Source: Winogradskya humida
Lineage (GTDB): Bacteria > Actinomycetota > Actinomycetes > Mycobacteriales > Micromonosporaceae
Direction: 5' to 3'
Assembly: GCF_016862215.1 (NCBI RefSeq)
Contig: NZ_BOMN01000091.1
Coordinates: 1-40,840 of the forward strand
DNA: 40,840 nucleotides
Both the position numbers and the translations under genes were made by a program. Below, piece by piece: positions 25,331 to 32,103 of this stretch (its first letter is position 1; the number at the start of each line of letters is the position of its first letter). Below the pieces are notes generated by a model. The model had not been told where the DNA came from. It did not search any database and was given only the letters and a program-made list of their open reading frames with translations.

Positions 25331-26361
25331 CCGGCCGCCACCAGGGTGCCGAGCTCCGCGCGGATCTCCGGGAGGGTGAGCAGCAGGGCCTCGATCTCCG
25401 GTACGTCGAGCCGTGGCGCGTTCGCGGAGTTGAAGTCGAACAGCCGCTCGGTCCCCTGGTCGCCCTGCTCGACGTACGGCGCGTAGTTCAGGTCCCGGGT
25501 GTCCAGTGGCACCCGGAAGAACTCGCCGAGGTCCTGGGCGTGCCGGAGCTCCTCGCGGCTGGCGAGGGTCTCGTCCATCTTCTCGCCGTGCCGGATGCCG
25601 AGGATCTCGAGCTTCGGGGTGACACCGAACAGGTTGCCGAGGGCGAGCGCGAGGTCCCCGATGGTGCAGGCGCTGGCCTTGCGGATGAACACATCGCCCG
25701 GTACGGCACCCGTGAACGCCCGCTCGACCAGCTCCACCGATTCCGCGAGGGACATCAGGAACCGGGTCATCGCGGGGTCGGTGACGGTCAGCGGGCGGTT
25801 GGTGCGCAGCTGCTCCACGAACAGCGGGATGACCGAGCCACGCGAGTACATGACGTTGCCGTACCGCACGCAGGAGACCGTGGTGGGCGAGTCCGGGCTG
25901 GTCCGGGCGTGCGCCTGGGCCACCTTCTCCATCAGTGCCTTCGTCATGCCCATCGCGTTGACCGGGTAGACGGCCTTGTCGGTGCTGAGCAGCACGAGCG
26001 ACCCGACGCCGTTGCGCTCGCAGGCCTCGACGACGTTGGCGCTGCCCAGCACGTTGGTACGCAACGCCTCGAGCGGGAAGAACTCGCACGACGGCACCTG
26101 TTTGAGGGCCGCGGCGTGGAACACGAACTCCACACCGCGGGTCGCCTTGCGCACGGTGTCGCGGTCCCGGACGTCACCGACGTAATAGCGCACCCGGTCG
26201 TCGCGCAGGCGGCCGCGCATCTGGTCCTGCTTGGCCTCGTCACGGCTCAGCACGCGGATCTCCGCGGCGCCGGCGGCGAGCAGGTGGCCGACCATCGCCT
26301 GTCCGAACGAGCCGGTGCCGCCGGTGATGGCGAAGCGGCGGCCGGAGAGCGGGACGGGCAC
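25327..26361 (-). CDS. fnlA: UDP-GlcNAc 4,6-dehydratase/5-epimerase, FnlA/CapE/WbjB type
   Basis: A 344-residue extended SDR. The cofactor loop FAITGGTGSFGQAMVGHLL is at residues 10-28. The catalytic segment STDKAVYPVNAMGMTKALME (about 120-140) has Met four residues before Lys, as in CapE and other family members that replace Tyr. RYGNVMYSRGSVIPLF (about 160) is also typical. It begins UDP-L-FucNAc synthesis from UDP-GlcNAc. The GTG at 26361 is chosen because GGGAGG lies 5 bases upstream (complement of 26367-26372). An ATG at 26403 would add 14 residues with no match to the family. It is the first gene of the 12-gene leftward operon. Confidence 0.92.
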   Translation of the reverse strand: MPVPLSGRRFAITGGTGSFGQAMVGHLLAAGAAEIRVLSRDEAKQDQMRGRLRDDRVRYYVGDVRDRDTVRKATRGVEFVFHAAALKQVPSCEFFPLEALRTNVLGSANVVEACERNGVGSLVLLSTDKAVYPVNAMGMTKALMEKVAQAHARTSPDSPTTVSCVRYGNVMYSRGSVIPLFVEQLRTNRPLTVTDPAMTRFLMSLAESVELVERAFTGAVPGDVFIRKASACTIGDLALALGNLFGVTPKLEILGIRHGEKMDETLASREELRHAQDLGEFFRVPLDTRDLNYAPYVEQGDQGTERLFDFNSANAPRLDVPEIEALLLTLPEIRAELGTLVAAG

Positions 26362-26371
26362 GGGTGCCTCC

Positions 26372-26388
26372 CTTTCGATGGGCGAAAG
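26372..26388 (-). promoter_or_regulatory. leader hairpin next to the fnlA ribosome-binding site
   Basis: Read leftward, CTTTCG and CGAAAG (26388-26383 and 26377-26372) form a 6-bp stem around the loop CCCAT. The stem directly abuts the GGGAGG ribosome site of fnlA. Folding could affect translation of the first gene of the operon. The stem is short and its role is speculative. Confidence 0.3.
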
Positions 26389-26398
26389 AGCCTGTAAA

Positions 26399-26430
26399 CG
26401 CATTATGCGGACTTGACGGCTTCGTGTCCC
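26399..26430. promoter_or_regulatory. divergent promoter region of fnlA and the DUF4012 gene
   Basis: Only 100 bases separate the two start codons, so both promoters must lie here. CGCAT-T-ATGCG (26399-26409) is a perfect 5-base palindrome. On the leftward strand it contains CATAAT, a possible -10 box with a weak GGGACA -35 box 17 bases upstream. On the rightward strand TTGACG (26413-26418) looks like a -35 box, but no convincing -10 box is correctly spaced. The palindrome could be an operator over the fnlA promoter. Confidence 0.35.
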
Positions 26431-26461
26431 TAAAATCCATTTTGTTACTGAGGAGGAGCGC

Positions 26462-28267
26462 GTGACACAAGGCCGTAGGCGTCGTTCGGGGCGCCGTCAT
26501 GTCCGCAGAGCGCTGGCCGCTGCGCTGGTGGTGGTGGTCGCGGGCGCCGGGGGGACGGCGTGGGCCGGGATGCGGGCGCGCAGTTCCCAGGACCACCTGC
26601 AGGAGGCGGCCGTCCTCGTACGCCAGCTCCGCGCGCAGTTGCAGACCGGCGACCCGGCAGCCACCGCGACGCTCGCCGCATTGCAGAGCGAGACGCGCGC
26701 GGCCCGCAACGACGTGCACGACCCCGTCTGGCAGGCGGGCACCCGGTTCCCCGTGGCGGGTGACGACCTCGCCGCCGTGCGGACCGTCGCCGACGCCCTG
26801 GACGACTTCGCCCGCGACGGCTTGCCCCCGCTCGTGGAGACGGCCGGCTCGGTCCGCCTCGACACCCTCGCGCCCCGCAACGGCCGGATCGACCTCGAAC
26901 CGATCGAGCGGGCAGCGCCGAAGCTCGCCGCGGCGGACGCGGCGCTGCGCCGGGCCCGGGAACGGGTCGACACCATCGCCGTGGACGGGCTGGTCGGCCA
27001 GGTCCGGACGGCGGTGACCGGGTTGCGCGACGATCTGCGGCGGGCCTCCTCGCTGACCGCCATCGCCGCGCGCAGCTCGGCTCTGGTGCCGCCGATGCTC
27101 GGGAGCGCCGGGCCGCGTACCTATCTGGCACTGTTCCAGAACCTCGCCGAGGTCCGGGCCACCGGCGGGATGCCCGGCGCCTACGTGGTGATCACGGCGG
27201 ACGAGGGCCGGATCACGATCACCGACCAGGGCTCGGCCGCGGCGGACCTGCGTACGTTCGCCAAGCCGGTCCTGGCGCTGACGGCGACGGACCGGGCGCT
27301 CTACACCGACAAGATGGCCACGTTTCCCGCCGACATCAACGTGTCGCCGGACTTCCCCACCGCGGGACGGCTGGCCCGGGAGATGTACCGGCGGCGGACC
27401 GGCACGACTGTGGACGGCGTCTTCGCGACCGACCCGGTGGCGCTCTCCTACCTGCTGGGCGCTGTCGGCAAGGTGAGCGTGCCCGGCGGCAAGGACCTGA
27501 CCGCCGCGAACGTGGTCTCCGTGCTGCTGTCCGAGACGTACCTGTCGAAGTCCGCACCCCAGGAGCAGGACGCGTATTTCGCCGCCGCTGCCACAGCGGT
27601 GTTCGAGGCGGTGGTGGCACGGCCGCTGAAACCCGCCGCGATGCTGAACGCGCTGACCCGGGCGACCGCCGAGCGCCGGTTGCTCGTCTGGAGCGCGCAT
27701 CCGGCGGAGAACGAGTTGCTCGCGGGCAGCGCCCTGGCGGGAGTGCTGCCGGCCAGCGACGGCACCGAGCCGACCGTTGGGGTCTTCCTCAACGACGGCA
27801 GCGGGGCGAAGCTCGGCTACTACCTGACGCAGCGGGCCGCCCTTAAGGTCACGCCGAGGTGCCGGCGCGACGGGCGGCGGGAGATGACGCTCAAGGTCAC
27901 GCTCGGGTCGGCGGTGCCGGAGTCGGGGCTGCCGGAGGCTGTGACGGGGCTGGCGCTGGCCGGGGATCCGTACACCGTGCGTACCAATGTGTCGGTCTAC
28001 AGCTCGACCGGGGGCAGCATCGTGGGGATGCGGCTGGACGGGTCTGCCGCGGCGTTCGGGTCCGGGACCGACCGGCGGCGCTCCGTGGGGATCGTGACCG
28101 TGGATCTTCGGCCGGGCCAGCGGCGGTCGCTGGAGGTTTCGCTGCTCACCGGCATCCCGGCGGGCGGTTACGGGAAGACTGTGACGCCGCGGTTGCAGAC
28201 GACGCCGGGGATCACCCCATGGGACCAATCGGTCGATTCGGCGGACGGATGCCCGCAAGCTCGGTAA
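26462..28267 (+). CDS. DUF4012-domain membrane-anchored protein
   Basis: A 601-residue protein with an Arg-rich cytoplasmic start, one membrane helix (about residues 16-36) and a large extracytoplasmic region. The N-terminal part is helical and probably coiled (residues 40-190). The DUF4012 core follows, marked by YLALFQNLAEVRATGGMPGA (about 220) and VDGVFATDPVALSYLLG (about 315). GTG 26462 has a strong GGAGGAG site. The function of DUF4012 is not established. Its members recur beside actinobacterial polysaccharide loci, and here it is divergent from fnlA, so a role in attaching, organising or exporting the glycan at the wall is a reasonable guess. The late Arg-rich and Tyr-rich stretches look normal. 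Confidence 0.9.
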   Translation: MTQGRRRRSGRRHVRRALAAALVVVVAGAGGTAWAGMRARSSQDHLQEAAVLVRQLRAQLQTGDPAATATLAALQSETRAARNDVHDPVWQAGTRFPVAGDDLAAVRTVADALDDFARDGLPPLVETAGSVRLDTLAPRNGRIDLEPIERAAPKLAAADAALRRARERVDTIAVDGLVGQVRTAVTGLRDDLRRASSLTAIAARSSALVPPMLGSAGPRTYLALFQNLAEVRATGGMPGAYVVITADEGRITITDQGSAAADLRTFAKPVLALTATDRALYTDKMATFPADINVSPDFPTAGRLAREMYRRRTGTTVDGVFATDPVALSYLLGAVGKVSVPGGKDLTAANVVSVLLSETYLSKSAPQEQDAYFAAAATAVFEAVVARPLKPAAMLNALTRATAERRLLVWSAHPAENELLAGSALAGVLPASDGTEPTVGVFLNDGSGAKLGYYLTQRAALKVTPRCRRDGRREMTLKVTLGSAVPESGLPEAVTGLALAGDPYTVRTNVSVYSSTGGSIVGMRLDGSAAAFGSGTDRRRSVGIVTVDLRPGQRRSLEVSLLTGIPAGGYGKTVTPRLQTTPGITPWDQSVDSADGCPQAR

Positions 28268-28329
28268 GTTTTCTCCTGAGCTAATAAACACTTTCATGTG
28301 CATCTGTCGTGAATTGTCGGGGGACAACC

Positions 28330-28947
28330 GTGCGCGTACACCGCATCCTGGGGCTGCTAGTCGCCACCATCACCGCAGTTCTCATTGCGCCGGGGGTCGC
28401 GCACGCGGCGCCGTACCCGGTGGATCCGCCGGCCTCCAACGTCTCGGACGGCACCGTGTCGGACGGCGGCACCGTCACCTTCACCGCGTCGGGGTTCATC
28501 CCGTTCGAGCGGGTCACGATCACCATCAGCTACGGCGGCGGGAACTCGTCCGCGGCGTTCACGTCGCAGCGTAACGACGGTCTCGTCCTGGCCGCGGTGA
28601 CGCTGCCCCGGCGCGCGACCATCACCGCCACCGCCGACGCGCAGGGTTCCATCAGCGTCGAGGTTCCCCTGACCGAGGTCGGCACGGCCACGCTGATGGC
28701 CACCGGGGTCACCTCCGGCGTCACGATCACCCAGAACGTCAAGGTGCTGGACAGCGATGACAGCGACAACGGCGGAAACGGCGGCGGTGACGACAGCGAC
28801 GACACCGATAACGACGCGGCGGCGCTGCCCACGACCGGACCGTCGGGCACCCCGCTGCTGATCGCCCTCGCCGGTGGTCTCGGCGCGATCCTGGTCGGTG
28901 CCGCCCTGCTCTTCGCGACCCGGTCCCGCCGGCGCGGCAGCCTCTGA
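28330..28947 (+). CDS. LPXTG-type cell-wall-anchored surface protein
   Basis: A 205-residue secreted protein. The signal peptide is about residues 1-27 (MRVHRILGLLVATITAVLIA, then PGVAHA before the cut). A beta-rich, Thr/Ser/Val-rich domain follows (residues 28-135), then an acidic Asp/Gly/Asn spacer (DSDDSDNGGNGGGDDSDDTD, about 140-160). A sortase signal LPTTG, a hydrophobic helix and a basic tail RSRRRG end the protein. It should be cleaved at Thr-Gly and joined to peptidoglycan. GTG 28330 is chosen because TCGGGGGA lies just upstream; GTG 28309 is the alternative. It follows the DUF4012 gene by 62 bases. No sortase gene is in the window. Confidence 0.85.
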   Translation: MRVHRILGLLVATITAVLIAPGVAHAAPYPVDPPASNVSDGTVSDGGTVTFTASGFIPFERVTITISYGGGNSSAAFTSQRNDGLVLAAVTLPRRATITATADAQGSISVEVPLTEVGTATLMATGVTSGVTITQNVKVLDSDDSDNGGNGGGDDSDDTDNDAAALPTTGPSGTPLLIALAGGLGAILVGAALLFATRSRRRGSL

Positions 28948-28956
28948 CAGCCATAC

Positions 28957-28998
28957 ACGAAAGCGGGGCCCGGTCATGTGACCGGGCCCCGCTTTCGT
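28957..28998. terminator. bidirectional terminator, perfect 20-bp stem
   Basis: The arms ACGAAAGCGGGGCCCGGTCA (28957-28976) and TGACCGGGCCCCGCTTTCGT (28979-28998) are exact reverse complements separated by TG. The hairpin sits 9 bases after the LPXTG gene and 9 bases after the end of the leftward helicase gene. It therefore serves both convergent units. Confidence 0.9.
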
Positions 28999-29007
28999 AT
29001 GTCCGCT

Positions 29008-30720
29008 TTAGTTGGGACGCTCCCGGCGCACGGTCGCCTTGCGGCCGCGGATCGTGGCCCGGCGCAGGGCCGCGATGACCATGTCGGCGGACCGTTCCGG
29101 GACCTCGACCAGGGTGAAGCGGTCGGAGATCTGGATCTGGCCGATGTCGCGGGCGCTGAGCCCGGACTCCCCCGCGATCGCGCCGACCATGTCCTGCGGG
29201 CGCAGGCCGGCCCGCTTGCCGATGCCGAGGAAGAGCCGCGCCGAACCGGCGTTCGCCGGGCGGTTGCCGCCGGGACGGCCACGCCGCTCGTCCGGGCCCC
29301 GGTCGTCGTGGCGGGCGCCACGGTCCCGGCTGCCCTTGTCGCGCGCGCTGCGCGCCACCGACGGGATCTCGACGTCGTCGCCGTCGCCGCCGGATGCCTC
29401 GTGCAGCATCTTGATCGCCGCCAGCACCACGGTCTCGAGGTCGTGCTCCTCGGTCAGCTTGCCGAGCACCCCGCGGAAGCGGTCCAGGTCGGCGGCGCCG
29501 AGGTGCTCCTCGATCGCCTCACGGGTCTGCTCCTGCCGGCGGGCCCGCAGGTCGGCCACCGTCGGCACGTTCTCGATGGCGATCGGCTGGCGGGTGAGCC
29601 GCTCGATCGCGGCGATCATGCGCTGCTCACGCGGCTCGGCGAGGGTGATCGCGGCGCCCTCACGCCCGGCCCGGCCGACCCGGCCGATCCGGTGGACGTA
29701 CGCCTCCGGCGCAGACGGCACGTTGTAGTTGACGACGTGCGTCAACTGCTCGATGTCGAGACCGCGCGCGGCGACGTCGGTGGCGACCAGCAACTGCGTG
29801 GCGCCGTTGCGCAACCGCCCCATGACCCGGTCACGCTGGTCCTGGCTGAGCCCGCCGTGCAGCGCCTCCGCCCGGTAGCCCCGGCCGTTGAGCAGCTCGG
29901 TGAGCTCGTCGACCTCCTCGCGGGTGCGGCAGAACACGATCGCGGCCTTCGGCGCCTCGATGTCGAGCACCCGGCCGAGCGCGGCCGGCTTGTGCGCGCG
30001 GGCGACGAGGTAGACGCTCTGGCGGACCTTGGGCATCTCGCCCGGCGCGGTGGTCGCGCGACCCATCTGGATCCGCACGGGATCGCTCATGTGCTGGCGG
30101 GCGATCGTCTCGATGCGCGCCGGCATGGTCGCGGAGAACAGCACGGTCTGGCGCTCGTCGGGGGTCTCGGCGAGGATCGCCTCGATGTCCTCGGCGAAGC
30201 CCATGTCGAGCATCTCGTCGGCCTCGTCGAGCACGACGGTGCGCACCCCGGCGAGGTCGATGGTGCCGCGACCGATGTGGTCGAGCACCCGGCCGGGCGT
30301 GCCGACGACCACGTCGACGCCCCGCTTCAGGGCGAACAGCTGCCGCCCGATCGGGGTGCCGCCGTAGACGGGCAGGACGCGCACACCGAGCGCGCTGCCG
30401 TACTTGTGGACGGCCTGGGAGACCTGCTCGGCCAGCTCGCGGGTCGGCACCAGCACGAGGGCGGCGGGACCCGCGTCGGGCTCGTGGCCCAGGTCGAGGT
30501 CGAGGGCGTTGAGCAGCGGCAGCGCGAACGCGGCCGTCTTGCCGGTGCCGGTCGCGGCCTGCCCCAGCACGTCACGCCGGTCCAGCAGCGGAGGGATCGC
30601 CTCCCGCTGGATCGGCGTCGGCTCCTCGTACCCCAGACCGGAAAGGGCCTGGAGCAACTCCGGTCGCAACGCCAGACCGGCGAAGCCGAACGGCTCCTCC
30701 TCGACGGGGTACTCAGTCAT
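29008..30720 (-). CDS. deaD: DEAD-box ATP-dependent RNA helicase (DeaD/CsdA type)
   Basis: About 570 residues with the full helicase core: Q motif (GYEEPTPIQ), Walker A AATGTGKTAAF, PTRELAEQ, TPGRVLDH, DEADEMLDMG, SATMP, and in domain 2 VATDVAARGLDIEQ and HRIGRVGRAGREG. An Arg/Asp/Gly-rich linker (SRDRGARHDDRGPDERRGR region) leads to a C-terminal DbpA-like RNA-binding domain (LFLGIGKRAGLRPQDMVGAI). It unwinds structured RNA, in ribosome assembly, mRNA decay or cold adaptation. ATG 30720 has GGAG 6 bases upstream. A GTG at 30747 overlapping the upstream stop (GTGA) would add 9 residues. It is probably coupled to the small acidic gene before it. Confidence 0.94.
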   Translation of the reverse strand: MTEYPVEEEPFGFAGLALRPELLQALSGLGYEEPTPIQREAIPPLLDRRDVLGQAATGTGKTAAFALPLLNALDLDLGHEPDAGPAALVLVPTRELAEQVSQAVHKYGSALGVRVLPVYGGTPIGRQLFALKRGVDVVVGTPGRVLDHIGRGTIDLAGVRTVVLDEADEMLDMGFAEDIEAILAETPDERQTVLFSATMPARIETIARQHMSDPVRIQMGRATTAPGEMPKVRQSVYLVARAHKPAALGRVLDIEAPKAAIVFCRTREEVDELTELLNGRGYRAEALHGGLSQDQRDRVMGRLRNGATQLLVATDVAARGLDIEQLTHVVNYNVPSAPEAYVHRIGRVGRAGREGAAITLAEPREQRMIAAIERLTRQPIAIENVPTVADLRARRQEQTREAIEEHLGAADLDRFRGVLGKLTEEHDLETVVLAAIKMLHEASGGDGDDVEIPSVARSARDKGSRDRGARHDDRGPDERRGRPGGNRPANAGSARLFLGIGKRAGLRPQDMVGAIAGESGLSARDIGQIQISDRFTLVEVPERSADMVIAALRRATIRGRKATVRRERPN

Positions 30721-30743
30721 CATCAGCTCCGGGTTCGCGTTCG

Positions 30744-30992
30744 TCACTCAGCCGGGGCGTCTTCGTGCACCGGCTCGTCCACCGGAGAAGCCGTGAGCAG
30801 CTCCAGCTCCCAGCGCTCGGCGAGCGTGTCGCCATCCTCCTCCTGCTCCAGGTATGTCCGGACACGGACACCCAGGCCGAGCTGGCTCGCGGCGCGCAGA
30901 TGCTCCACCACGTCGTCGATGCTCGTCAGGTAGTGGGTGGCGATAAGTTCGGGGGCCGCCTCGATCTCGGCAGCCTCTTCTAGGTCAGTCAC
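30744..30992 (-). CDS. small acidic protein upstream of the RNA helicase
   Basis: An 82-residue protein I do not recognise. It is strongly acidic, with about a quarter Asp+Glu and few basic residues. It has predicted helix-forming segments (DLEEAAEIEAAPELIATHYL, then DDVVEHLRAASQLG) and a Pro/Glu/Asp tail. There is no signal peptide or membrane segment. It lies directly upstream of the helicase gene on the same strand, and its stop overlaps a possible helicase GTG start, so the two are probably one transcript. A partner or regulator role for the helicase is a guess. Confidence 0.7.
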   Translation of the reverse strand: MTDLEEAAEIEAAPELIATHYLTSIDDVVEHLRAASQLGLGVRVRTYLEQEEDGDTLAERWELELLTASPVDEPVHEDAPAE

Positions 30993-31156
30993 GACGTCAA
31001 GGGTAGAGCGGTCGCCTCGGCGACGCAGATCCGCTCGCCCCTCAACCAGTATATTGCCCTATTAGCCCCCTTTACCCCCCTCCCACGTGGCCCGCCTCAC
31101 ACCCACCGAGGCCCCCAGCCACCCGGACCGTCGCCTCTCGTCGACATCGACACGGA

Positions 31157-31425
31157 TTGCTGCGAATCTCCGCACGATCCCGGACCCAGTACTGCGTGGG
31201 CGGCGAGGAGTGGATCCGCGAGGGGGATCTCACGTTCGAGCAGGCCCAGGTCATCGGCTATCTGGAGCAGAAGCCGGGCGCGATCCAGCGTGACATCGCG
31301 GAGATGACCCGGACGACCGCGGCGAACATCTCGCTGCTGCTGAAGGTGCTCGAGCGCCGTGGGCTGGTCGAGCGGCGCACGGGCGGCGGCAACGAGCGCA
31401 GCAAACGGCTGGCCGCGGCCGAGGC
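31157..31425 (+). pseudogene. MarR-family regulator fragment
   Basis: The frame reads LLRISARSRTQYC, then LTFEQAQVIGYLEQKPGAIQ, RDIAEMTRTTAANISLLLKV and LERRGLVERRTGGGNERSKR. This is a clean MarR winged helix-turn-helix. No ATG or GTG start with a ribosome site is present, only TTG 31157. Soon after the wing the frame passes without a stop into transporter sequence at about 31425, so the C-terminal dimerisation helices are missing. Regulators of this group usually precede a MATE pump, and a pump remnant follows here. The pair is best read as one decayed efflux locus. Confidence 0.75.
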
Positions 31426-31992
31426 CGTCACCTCGGTCTACCAGGTCATCAACGCCGGTTTCATCGGCTCCGTGCACGACACGTCGCTGCTGGCGGCGGT
31501 CAGGTTCGGCACGCCGTTGTTCGGCCTGGTCTTCGCGATCGCCGGCGCCGACGACACCGCCGTTCAGATCCCCGGCACCCTGATGATGGGCGTCACCGCC
31601 GGCGTCCTGCCGCTGTTCGCCTACACGTTCGGCAAAGGCGACCGCCGCCGCCCTGCGGGCCTCCGCCGGCACGGTCGGCGTCGTCGCCGCGGTCTTCGCA
31701 GTCCGGACTGTTCGTCTTCCGTTACCAGGTGTTCGCGATGTTCTCCGCCGACCGGTCGACCCTGACGATCGGCACCACCATCCTGGCGGCGCAGCTGGCC
31801 GCCATGATCGCGACCGGCTTCGCGAACCTGTTCACGTCCCTGTTCCAGGCGTCCGGCCTGGGCCTGACGGCAACCGTGGTGTCCACCACGCAGGGAGTGG
31901 GCATGTGGCTGGCCTACCGCAACGCCATCGAGCGCGGCCTGGCCGGGGGCGAACCCGGACGCGCCGGAGCGGCCCTGGATCTGGCCAGTTGA
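31426..31992 (+). pseudogene. MATE-family efflux pump remnant
   Basis: Pieces of one MATE transporter occur in order but in three different frames. YQVINAGFIGSVHDTSLLAA and PGTLMMGVTAGVLPLFAYTF (frame of 31157) come first. ALRASAGTVGVVAAVFA (second frame, from about 31650) follows, then FRYQVFAMFSADRSTL to the stop at 31992 (third frame). Between the first two pieces several membrane helices are missing, and near the end another helix pair seems lost before WLAYRNAIERGL. About 190 residues remain of the usual 430-470. With two frameshifts and at least two deletions no working pump can be made. Confidence 0.8.
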
Positions 31993-32006
31993 CTGTCGGG
32001 CTTCTG

Positions 32007-32030
32007 TCGATCGTCATCTATCGATTGACA
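32007..32030 (+). promoter_or_regulatory. candidate promoter element of the ABC importer operon
   Basis: TTGACA at 32025-32030 is a perfect -35 consensus, 74 bases before the binding-protein start. No good -10 box is found at normal spacing. Immediately upstream TCGAT (32007-32011) and ATCGA (32020-32024) form a small inverted repeat that could be an operator. Both are weak evidence. Confidence 0.3.
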
Positions 32031-32103
32031 CGGTGTTCACCAGGGTCGCAAGGTGGACTGGCCTAAGTGGACCGGAGTACCGCTCGCGGAAGTGAGTCTG
32101 CTC

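Noticed and set aside
28786..28812. Short repetitive GAC/AGC/GGC stretch as a possible satellite or recombination repeat
   Set aside because: It encodes the acidic Asp/Gly spacer of the LPXTG protein, in frame. No separate repeat element is needed.
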